7,151 bases of DNA. Origin: Phycisphaeraceae bacterium. Lineage in GTDB: Bacteria; Planctomycetota; Phycisphaerae; Phycisphaerales; Zrk34. Both the position numbers and the translations under genes were made by a program. Position 1 is the first letter of the stretch; every line of letters starts with the position of its first letter. The notes under the pieces are model-generated. The model was not told the origin of the DNA. It ran no database searches and worked only from the letters and a program-made list of their open reading frames with translations. The stretch covers positions 1 to 7,151 of the forward strand of contig JANQJT010000275.1 in assembly GCA_028281485.1 (NCBI GenBank), written 5' to 3'. This document shows, in pieces, positions 1-5,947 of the stretch.

Positions 1-1
1 G

Positions 2-43
2 AACGACGACAACCCCCGTCGCAACAAGGAAACCGCCGCGTGA
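2..43 (+). CDS. C-terminal end of an unidentified upstream gene (partial)
   Basis: The frame beginning at base 2 is open from the window edge to a TGA at 41-43 and would encode the last 13 residues, NDDNPRRNKETAA, of a protein. The stop overlaps the GTG start of the next gene in a GTGA tetranucleotide, the same junction type used through the rest of the operon, which is the main reason to believe it is a real gene end. The tail is hydrophilic and carries no recognisable motif, so the product cannot be named; from context another polysaccharide-assembly gene is likely. The open stretch is short enough that chance cannot be excluded. Confidence 0.5.
   Translation, partial: NDDNPRRNKETAA
26..30 (+). 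promoter_or_regulatory. Shine-Dalgarno site for the first GT2 gene
   Basis: AAGGA lies nine bases before the GTG at 40 and inside the last codons of the upstream gene. It supports GTG at 40 as the start, together with the GTGA overlap. There is no space for a separate promoter between the two genes. Confidence 0.5.
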
Positions 44-963
44 CCGACCCCCGCGTCTCAGTCCTGATGCCCGTCTACAACGCCGAGCGCTACCTGCGCG
101 AGGCGATCGACAGCGTGTTGCAACAGACCTACGACGACTTCGAACTCATCGCCACCAACGACGGCTCCAAAGACGGCTCCGAAGCCATCCTCCGCGCGTA
201 CGAGGCCGCCGACCCGCGCGTGCGTGTGATCAGTCGCCCCAACACCGGTATGGTCGGCGCACTGCAGGACGCCTACGCCGTGGCGCGCGGCTCGCTCATC
301 GCGCGCATGGACGCCGACGACATCTCCCTGCCCGATCGCTTCCAGATTCAGGTCGACTACCTCGACACACACCCCGAGTGCGTCTGCGTTGGCGGCGACT
401 GGCAGCTCATGGATGCGCGCAGCCGCATCCTCACACGACTGCACGGCCCGCGCGACCACGACACCATCGAACAGTGGGCCCTCGTCGCCCATACCCCGAT
501 GATCCACTCGTTGTTGATGATGCGACGCGACGCCTTCGAACAGGTCGGCGGCTACGACCCCGATACCTGGCCCGCCGAAGACCTCGACCTCATCCTCCGC
601 CTCGCCGAAGTCGGCAAGCTCGTCAACCTCGAATCGATCTTCCTCCGCGTCCGCCTGCACGACGACTCGATCTGCGCCGGCGCCAGCGACCTGCAGATCG
701 AGAAGATGCGCACCGCCGCCCTCAACGCGCAGCGCAAGCGCGGCGTCGACATCCCGTTCGACAAGACCCAGCACTGGCGCGCCGGCGACAACCCCGACGC
801 CAGGTACCAGTTCCTCCTCGACTGCGGCTGGTGGGCGTTCAACAGCGCCCAGCGCCGCACCGCGTTGCACTACGGCTCGAAGGCCGTGATGAAAAAACCC
901 CTCGACACGCGCAGCTGGCGCTTGCTCGCCTGCGCCGCGGTCAAACCCATGCCCACGCCGTGA
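40..963 (+). CDS. Glycosyltransferase family 2 (GT-A fold)
   Basis: This 307-residue protein is a probable cytoplasmic, inverting sugar transferase using a nucleotide-sugar donor. The family 2 signature opens the protein: VSVLMPVYNAERYL at about residues 6-19, then NDGSKDGS at 40-47 in the nucleotide-binding region. The metal-binding DxD motif is D91-A-D93, within RMDADD. A VGGY segment near 169-172 is followed by AED at 179-181, where the family's catalytic acidic residue is expected. The last hundred residues form a basic, Trp-rich accessory domain with no membrane segment, a common arrangement in polysaccharide-locus GT2 enzymes. The GTG start is chosen because it has an AAGGA site nine bases upstream, overlaps the preceding stop as GTGA, and puts the first beta strand at the usual distance from the N terminus. 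The last four residues, MPTP, are encoded by the first copy of a 20-bp tandem duplication. Donor and acceptor are unknown. Confidence 0.9.
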   Translation: MTDPRVSVLMPVYNAERYLREAIDSVLQQTYDDFELIATNDGSKDGSEAILRAYEAADPRVRVISRPNTGMVGALQDAYAVARGSLIARMDADDISLPDRFQIQVDYLDTHPECVCVGGDWQLMDARSRILTRLHGPRDHDTIEQWALVAHTPMIHSLLMMRRDAFEQVGGYDPDTWPAEDLDLILRLAEVGKLVNLESIFLRVRLHDDSICAGASDLQIEKMRTAALNAQRKRGVDIPFDKTQHWRAGDNPDARYQFLLDCGWWAFNSAQRRTALHYGSKAVMKKPLDTRSWRLLACAAVKPMPTP

Positions 964-989
964 CCACCATGCCCACGCCGTGACCACCA
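947..989 (+). repeat. 20-bp tandem duplication spanning a stop/start junction
   Basis: Bases 947-989 have a perfect period of 20 (2.15 copies): each base from 947 to 969 equals the base 20 positions on, and identity fails at 946/966 and 970/990. Each copy contains ATGCCCACGCCGTGACCACC. The TGA in the first copy (961-963) ends the GT2 gene, and the GTG in the second copy (980-982) starts the next gene. Removing one unit would restore a 4-base GTGA overlap like those at the other junctions. The duplication therefore probably arose by replication slippage or unequal recombination in an ancestral overlap. An assembly artefact is possible. Confidence 0.85.
960..983 (+). other. Seven-codon minicistron bridging two genes (putative)
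   Basis: GTG at 960, which overlaps the GT2 stop as GTGA, opens a short frame reading VTTMPTP and ending with TGA at 981-983. That stop in turn overlaps the GTG at 980 of the next gene as GTGA. The same frame also has an internal ATG at 969. The element is a by-product of the 20-bp duplication. It could let a terminating ribosome reinitiate twice and so keep the two genes translationally coupled despite the 16-base gap. No Shine-Dalgarno sequence precedes it, and a functional peptide is unlikely. Confidence 0.3.
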
Positions 990-2221
990 CGCACACGCAC
1001 AACACGACACCCGCCGCCGATGCGTCCGGTGCGCCGCGGCCGCGCGTGCTCTACGTCGGCGCAGGATCGCCCTGGGCCGGCGGGGCGGGTCACCTGCAGC
1101 GACAGATGATGTGGCTGCGCGCGCTCGACCGCATCGCCGACGTCACCGCCGTGCTATTCGGTAAGCCTTCCGACGAGCCCTGCCCGTTCGACATGACCGT
1201 CGTGCCCGTCAAGAACCCGCCCAAGTCCAGGCGCAGCCGCCTGCGCCTCTGGTGGGACGACCGGTTCAACCCGCGGCCGCGCCTCGCGCTGGACTACGAC
1301 ACGACCGACACGCGCGCCTGTGTCGCCGAGCTGCAACCCGAATCCTTCGACGCCGTCTTCGCCTACCGTGTCGACTTCGCCCACTTCGCCGGCGTCCTCG
1401 GTCACCCCCGACTCCTGCTCGACATCGACGACCCCGAACACATCCGCGTGCAGCGGCGCATCGAACTGGACACCGGCGAGTACGTCGACGATCGCACGCG
1501 TCGTGACGTCGCCAAGCTCCAGCGCTACGAGCTGGCCGCCGCCTCCAACGCACACGAGGTCTATCTCTGTCAGTCCGGCGACGCCGCCGCCTTCCCGCCC
1601 GACAACGTCTTTATCGCGCCCAACACCGTCGACACGCCCGACACCTGCCCGACGAGGCAACCCGCCGCGCCCACGCTCGGCTTCGTCGGCAACTTCTCAC
1701 AGTCTGCCGCCGCGCCAAACGTCGACGGCCTGCGGTGGCTGATCGACCACGTCTGGCCGCGCGTTCTTGCATCTCAGCCCGCCGCCAGGCTCGTGCTCAT
1801 CGGGCCCATCGGCCGCGCCGCCGAAGCGATCCTGGCCGACGCCACCAACATCGAACGCATCGGTTTCGTTAAAGAAGTCCCCGAAGCACTCAGCGCCATG
1901 ACCCTCTCGCTGGCGCCCATTCGGTTCGGCACCGGCACGCGCATCAAGATCCTCGACGCCTTCGCCGGCGGATGCCCCGTCGTCTCCACGGCCATGGGCT
2001 GCGACGGCCTGGGCGCAAAAGACAACGAGCACCTGTTCATCGCCGACGATCCACACGCCTTCGCCGACCGCTGCGTCGAACTGCTCAACGACACCGAACT
2101 CCGTGCCCGCATCGGCAAGGCGGGCTGGCAACACGCACGCGAACACTTCAACCGCGACCGCTGGGTCGCCCAGCTCGCCGACAGGCTGAAGACACACATC
2201 GCCGCGATCAACGGCTCATGA
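980..2221 (+). CDS. Glycosyltransferase, GT-B fold, family 4-like
   Basis: This 413-residue protein has two Rossmann-like halves. The core starts near residue 22 (RVLYVGAGSPWAGGAGHLQRQ) after a low-complexity Thr/His-rich tail. LLLDIDDPEH lies at about 145-154. The C-terminal, nucleotide-sugar-binding half begins at GFVGNF (234-239) and includes PNVDGLRWL. The donor-site segment GTGTRIKILDAFAGGCPVVST starts at G317. Here the usual E-x7-E pair of family 4 is not present: the second position is Asp326 and the first is Thr318. Related enzymes with GTGTR(L/I)K(I/V)LEA keep only the second acidic residue. The start at GTG 980 rests on position, since it lies in the second copy of the tandem repeat and overlaps the minicistron stop; no Shine-Dalgarno is visible. 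GTG at 1046 (codon 23) is an alternative that would remove the tail. The gene ends in an ATGA overlap with the next. The protein is probably cytoplasmic; its donor sugar is unknown. Confidence 0.87.
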   Translation: MTTTHTHNTTPAADASGAPRPRVLYVGAGSPWAGGAGHLQRQMMWLRALDRIADVTAVLFGKPSDEPCPFDMTVVPVKNPPKSRRSRLRLWWDDRFNPRPRLALDYDTTDTRACVAELQPESFDAVFAYRVDFAHFAGVLGHPRLLLDIDDPEHIRVQRRIELDTGEYVDDRTRRDVAKLQRYELAAASNAHEVYLCQSGDAAAFPPDNVFIAPNTVDTPDTCPTRQPAAPTLGFVGNFSQSAAAPNVDGLRWLIDHVWPRVLASQPAARLVLIGPIGRAAEAILADATNIERIGFVKEVPEALSAMTLSLAPIRFGTGTRIKILDAFAGGCPVVSTAMGCDGLGAKDNEHLFIADDPHAFADRCVELLNDTELRARIGKAGWQHAREHFNRDRWVAQLADRLKTHIAAINGS

Positions 2222-3327
2222 AGATCACCTTCCTCCACAAACACCCCAGCAACGACGGCGGCACACGCGTGATCGCCATCTACGCCGACCGCCTGCGCGC
2301 ACGCGGACACGACGTCACGATTATCTCACTCCCCGCCGAGCGCTGGTCGCTGCGCCGACGCATCAAGTGGCGCCTCACACAGGGTGAGTGGCCCGTCGGC
2401 CCACGCGTCCGCGGCAGCCACCTCGATCCCTACCGGCTCGACCACCGCGTCATCGACCGCTACCGCCCGATCATTGACGGCGACGTGCCCGACGGCGACG
2501 TCGTCATCGCCACCTGGTGGGAAACCGCACACTGGGCCCACGCGCTGTCCGACACGAAAGGCGCCAAGGTCTTCTTCATCCAACACGACGAGCGTTGGAT
2601 GGGCCAGCCCGAAGACCGTGTCGAGGCCGCCTGGCGGCTGTCGCTCTCGAAGATCACCATCTCCCGCTGGCTCGAAGCCAAGGCGCGCAACGAATACGGC
2701 GACGACGCGGTCATCCGCGTGCCCAACAGCGTCGACACCGAACAGTTCCACGCCCCCGCGCGCAACAAGAACAACACCCCGACCGTCGGCCTGATGTACT
2801 CCAACTCGCACTTCAAGGGCTGCGACGTCTCGCTCAAGGCCCTGGCGAAACTCCGCGAGCAGCTGCCCGATATGCGCCTCGTCTGCTTCGGCCACGGCCG
2901 ACTCACCCCCGACCTGCCCCTGCCCGACGGCGCGAAGCTGATCCGCCACCCCGCGCAAGACGCGCTGCGCAACCTGTACGCCCGGTGCGACGTCTGGCTG
3001 TGCGGCTCGCGGGCCGAGGGATTCCACCTGCCCCCGCTGGAGGCGATGGCGTGCCGCTGCCCGGTCGTCTCCACGCGCGTCGGTGGCCCGATGGACATCA
3101 TCGAAGACGGCTGCAACGGATACCTCGTGGACATCGAAGACGCCGATGCGTTGGCCGACCGCCTGCTCAGCGTGCTCTCGCTGGAAGACGACCAGTGGCA
3201 GGCGATGTCCGACGCCGCCCACGCCACAGCGCTGGCGTACACCTGGGACGACGCGACCGATCGTTTTGAACAGGCACTGCGCGTCTTTACCGGCGCCGCG
3301 CCCGCCACGGAGGCGCAACACGCATGA
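2218..3327 (+). CDS. Glycosyltransferase family 4 (GT-B fold)
   Basis: This 369-residue sugar transferase is a probable cytoplasmic, retaining enzyme. The N-terminal half has the acceptor-side loop NDGGTRVIAIYADRL (from residue 12), the distinctive TWWET around W100-W101-E102, and FFIQHDE at 119-125. The linker PNSVD at 169-173 leads into the donor domain. The classical E-x7-E motif is intact, with Glu267 and Glu275 in AEGFHLPPLEAMACRCPVVST, followed by GGPMDIIEDGCNGYLV. The combination GGTRVIA, ATWWET, FIQH and PNSVD matches, from memory, a glycosyltransferase group frequent in cyanobacterial and planctomycete polysaccharide loci. The frame stays open upstream to an ATG at 1972, but that extension overlaps the previous gene in another frame and is Arg-rich. 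The ATG at 2218 gives a normal N-terminal strand and an ATGA overlap. No clear Shine-Dalgarno precedes it, so translation probably depends on coupling. Confidence 0.92.
   Translation: MKITFLHKHPSNDGGTRVIAIYADRLRARGHDVTIISLPAERWSLRRRIKWRLTQGEWPVGPRVRGSHLDPYRLDHRVIDRYRPIIDGDVPDGDVVIATWWETAHWAHALSDTKGAKVFFIQHDERWMGQPEDRVEAAWRLSLSKITISRWLEAKARNEYGDDAVIRVPNSVDTEQFHAPARNKNNTPTVGLMYSNSHFKGCDVSLKALAKLREQLPDMRLVCFGHGRLTPDLPLPDGAKLIRHPAQDALRNLYARCDVWLCGSRAEGFHLPPLEAMACRCPVVSTRVGGPMDIIEDGCNGYLVDIEDADALADRLLSVLSLEDDQWQAMSDAAHATALAYTWDDATDRFEQALRVFTGAAPATEAQHA
3309..3313 (+). promoter_or_regulatory. Shine-Dalgarno site for the membrane protein gene
   Basis: GGAGG ends ten bases before the ATG at 3324 and lies inside the end of the preceding glycosyltransferase gene. 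It is the strongest ribosome-binding match in the window and supports independent initiation of the polymerase/ligase-like gene in addition to the ATGA overlap. Confidence 0.55.
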
Positions 3328-4727
3328 ACTTCGTCGGCACAGTCGTGATGATCGGTTGGATCCCCGTGGTGATCCTCCTGTTCATGTCGCAGCCTTACCG
3401 CCGCGCCGTGCTCTACGCCTACCTCGCCGCCTGGCTGTTCCTCCCGCCGCGCATGGTCTACTTCCTGCCCGGCCTGCCCGACTACACGAAGATGAGCGCC
3501 ACCACGATGGGCGTGCTCCTGGCGACCGCCATCTTCGACATGGATCGCCTCGTCCGCTTCCGACCGCGCTGGTTCGACCTGCCCATGGCGCTGTGGTGCA
3601 TCGCGCCGATGTTCAGCTCCATCACCAACGGCCTGGGCGCCTACGACGGCGCCAGCGAGTCCTTCGCGCTGGTCATCAGCTGGGGCGCGCCCTACCTGGT
3701 CGGCAGGCTCTACTTCAACAGCTTCGAGGGCGTGCGCGAGGTGGCGATGGCCATCCTCATCGGCGGCCTGATCTACGTGCCGCTCTGCCTGTTCGAAGCG
3801 AAGATGAGCCCGCAGCTGCACAACTGGGTCTACGGGTATCACCAACACAACTGGCTGGACACGATGCGCATGGGCGGCTGGCGACCCACCGTTTTTATGC
3901 AGCACGGCCTGGCCGTCGGCCTCTGGATGGTCATGGCCACGACGCTGGGCATCTGGCTCGCCACCAGCCGGTGTCTCCGCTCCATCGCCGGTGTGCCGCC
4001 GTGGCTCTACATGACACTCCTCGTTGTCACCACGCTCTTTTGCCGATCGATGATCGCGCTGGGCCTGATGCTCTTAGTGCTCGGCATCCTCGCCATGCTG
4101 CGCTACCCGTACACGCAGTGGCGCCCCATCGTCCTCATCGCCATCGTCATCGCGCCGTTCTACATGTTCGTCCGAACGACCGACATCGTTCCCAAGGAAG
4201 ATATCCTTGCCCCCATCCGTATGCTCGCCGGCCCCGAACGCACCTACTCCATCAAGACCCGTCTCAACAGCGAAGGCCCCATGACACAGCACGCCATGGC
4301 CAAACCCATGTTCGGCCACGGCGGGCACGGCCGATTCATGCCCAAGATCAAGGGCGGCCTGGTCAACGACATGTGGGTCATCCCCGACGCGATGTGGACC
4401 ATCAAGTTCGCCAAGCACGGCCTGTACGGTCTGTTCACCATGACCGCCGCGCTGCTGCTGCCGATCTTCCTGCTGTGGCGAAACCTGCCGCCCAGCCTGT
4501 GGACCGACCCGCGCTACGCCTACGCCGCGGCGCTGGCCGCCGTCCTGCTCCTGTTCACCTACGACTGTCTGCTCAACGCGATGGAGAACCCCGTCGTCCT
4601 CCTGGCTTCCGGTGCGCTGTGCGGCTTCGCCGGCCAGACCCTCCCCGCCGCCAAGCGTAAACGCACCCGCCGCTACCGCCGCGTCACGCGACCGGCCAAC
4701 CTCCCCGAGGCGGCGCCGGACGCATGA
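3324..4727 (+). CDS. O-antigen polymerase/ligase-like polytopic membrane protein
   Basis: This 467-residue inner-membrane protein has roughly 11-13 hydrophobic segments by eye, at about 4-21, 28-49, 59-72, 84-101, 113-130, 139-157, 189-214, 226-259 (probably two), 267-283, 366-391, 400-422 and 428-444. Between the segments ending at 283 and starting at 366 is a large hydrophilic loop of about 80 residues. Such a loop is typical of the Wzy/WaaL O-antigen ligase superfamily and holds RTYSIKTRLNSEG (Arg313), then PMFGHGGHGR (328-337) and NDMW (348-351). The family's loop usually carries conserved Arg and P-x-G-x-G elements that act on undecaprenyl-linked glycan, which fits. GRLYFNSFEG (127-136) and RPTVFMQHG (187-195) are further recognisable segments. 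The C terminus is very basic (KRKRTRRYRR, 444-453), as expected for a cytoplasmic tail. In this cluster it likely polymerises the repeat unit built by the neighbouring transferases; ligation to an acceptor is the alternative. ATGA overlaps join it to both neighbours. Confidence 0.82.
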   Translation: MNFVGTVVMIGWIPVVILLFMSQPYRRAVLYAYLAAWLFLPPRMVYFLPGLPDYTKMSATTMGVLLATAIFDMDRLVRFRPRWFDLPMALWCIAPMFSSITNGLGAYDGASESFALVISWGAPYLVGRLYFNSFEGVREVAMAILIGGLIYVPLCLFEAKMSPQLHNWVYGYHQHNWLDTMRMGGWRPTVFMQHGLAVGLWMVMATTLGIWLATSRCLRSIAGVPPWLYMTLLVVTTLFCRSMIALGLMLLVLGILAMLRYPYTQWRPIVLIAIVIAPFYMFVRTTDIVPKEDILAPIRMLAGPERTYSIKTRLNSEGPMTQHAMAKPMFGHGGHGRFMPKIKGGLVNDMWVIPDAMWTIKFAKHGLYGLFTMTAALLLPIFLLWRNLPPSLWTDPRYAYAAALAAVLLLFTYDCLLNAMENPVVLLASGALCGFAGQTLPAAKRKRTRRYRRVTRPANLPEAAPDA

Positions 4728-5947
4728 ACACCGCGCGCAAACGCCTGCGCCTGTTCTACGCCGCCGGACCCGGCGACGTGCTCGGCACGTTCACACACTG
4801 GTCACTGGGCCGCGACGACCCCTCGCAGGTCTCCATGACCTACTCCGGCATGTTCTTCGATGTCGTCCAGCGGCTCGACGCCGAAGCCCTCGCCGTCGCC
4901 TGGCAACCCGGCCGACGCGACCGCGACACGCGCGGCCGCATCACCGTCATCAACCGGCCCGTCCGATGGGCCGACGCCGGCGGCATCCGGTGGCACCTCG
5001 GTCAGATCGCCTTCGGCCTGGGCATGCTCGCCCGCGCCGTCCGCTTCCGCGCCGCCGCCGCCGTCATCTCCGGTGGCACGCACTGGTTCATCGCCGCGCT
5101 GTTTCCGCTGTTCGGCATCAAGCTGATCACCTCGCTGCACACGCTGTTCTGGGGTAAGTACGAGAATCGCGGCCGCGTTGCCCGCACCGTCGCCGCGCTC
5201 AACCGCACCTGTTTTGCCCGCGCCGCGGCGACCAACCTCTGCGCATCCGAAGAAATCGTCGAACAGATCAACGAGATGACCCGGGCCGGCGCGCGGCCGA
5301 CCGTCTGCTTCGTCCCGACGTATCGGCGTGAGGTGTTCGACGCGATCCAACCGCCCGATCACACCGCCGCGCCCTTCCGCGTCCTCTACGCCGGTCGCGT
5401 CGAACCGGAAAAAGGCATCGACGATTTGGTCGACATCGCCGCGCGCCTCGAAGCCGACGCACCCGACCGATTCGCCTTCGACGTCTGCGGCACAGGCTCC
5501 GCCCTCGATCGCGCCCGCGCCGGCGCGCCGTCCAACGTCGCCTTCCACGGCCACGCCGATCGGCCCACCATGCAACAGATGTTCAGCCGATCCCACGCCG
5601 TCATCGTGCCCACCCGGCGCGACTGCCCCGAGGGCTTCAACCAGGTCGTCGTCGAATCGATCCTCGCCGGTCGCCCCGTCATCACCTCACCCGTCTGTCC
5701 CGCGCTGTCCCTGGTCGAACCGGCCGCGGAGGTCGTCGAACCCGACAACACCGATCGGTATCTCGAAGCCATCGTACGTCTGGCCGACGACGCGGCGCAC
5801 TACGAATCGCGTCGCGCCGCCTGCGCGCAGCTCGCCGAGCGCTTCTACGACGAATCCGCCGGCTGGGCCGCGGCACTGACCGACGCCCTGCACACGCTCG
5901 GCCTGACCGAACAGACACACGCGCCCCTCGCCACCTCAACGACATGA
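4724..5947 (+). CDS. Glycosyltransferase family 4 with distinctive N-terminal half
   Basis: This 407-residue protein has a clear C-terminal GT4 donor domain. LYAGRVEPEKGIDDLV carries the phosphate-contacting Arg225 and Lys230. CGTGS is followed by FHGHA, and the E-x7-E motif is intact as Glu303 and Glu311 in PEGFNQVVVESILAGRPVIT. The N-terminal half is unusual: FYAAGPGDVLGTF (11-23), DDPSQVSMTYSG (31-42), then a hydrophobic, aromatic stretch at 86-145 including SGGTHWFIAALFPLFGIKLITSLHTLFWG. That stretch could attach the enzyme to the inner face of the membrane, where the lipid-linked acceptor lies; a full transmembrane span is less likely. The N-terminal signature resembles, from memory, uncharacterised transferases of cyanobacteria and planctomycetes. 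The gene starts in an ATGA overlap with the membrane protein gene, with only a weak GAGG 13 bases upstream, and ends in another ATGA overlap. Its donor sugar is unknown. Confidence 0.87.
   Translation: MNTARKRLRLFYAAGPGDVLGTFTHWSLGRDDPSQVSMTYSGMFFDVVQRLDAEALAVAWQPGRRDRDTRGRITVINRPVRWADAGGIRWHLGQIAFGLGMLARAVRFRAAAAVISGGTHWFIAALFPLFGIKLITSLHTLFWGKYENRGRVARTVAALNRTCFARAAATNLCASEEIVEQINEMTRAGARPTVCFVPTYRREVFDAIQPPDHTAAPFRVLYAGRVEPEKGIDDLVDIAARLEADAPDRFAFDVCGTGSALDRARAGAPSNVAFHGHADRPTMQQMFSRSHAVIVPTRRDCPEGFNQVVVESILAGRPVITSPVCPALSLVEPAAEVVEPDNTDRYLEAIVRLADDAAHYESRRAACAQLAERFYDESAGWAAALTDALHTLGLTEQTHAPLATSTT

Noticed and set aside
892..983. Possible -1 frameshift at the A6 run (892-897) giving an alternative GT2 C terminus ending at 983
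   Set aside because: The run sits as AAA-AAA-C in frame, not as the A-AAA-AAC slippery arrangement. The shifted tail is Arg/His-rich, while the in-frame tail looks like a normal GT2 C terminus.
58..1005. A 315-codon minus-strand open frame opposite the first GT2 gene
   Set aside because: It mirrors the coding gene, with a Val/Gly/Ala/Glu-rich composition from reverse-complemented C-ending codons. No motif or initiation signal was seen.
1972..2217. Upstream extension of the GT4 gene to an ATG at 1972
   Set aside because: The extra 82 residues are Arg-rich and lie over the end of the preceding gene in another frame. The ATG at 2218 gives a normal GT4 N terminus and an ATGA overlap.
2460..3905. 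A 481-codon open frame on the minus strand
   Set aside because: It crosses two well-supported plus-strand genes. It is a shadow of GC-rich codon bias, has no recognisable family motif and is dominated by Arg, Val, Ala and His.
4312..4334. Inverted repeat CGGCC/GGCCG that could form a hairpin
   Set aside because: The arms are short and GC-rich inside codons for a Gly-His repeat (GHGGHGR). There is no T run and no gene end nearby, so a terminator is not supported.
3083..4660. A 525-codon plus-strand frame overlapping the membrane protein gene
   Set aside because: The translation is Arg/Pro/His-rich with no membrane segments or motifs. The alternative frame at 3324-4727 gives a coherent polytopic protein.
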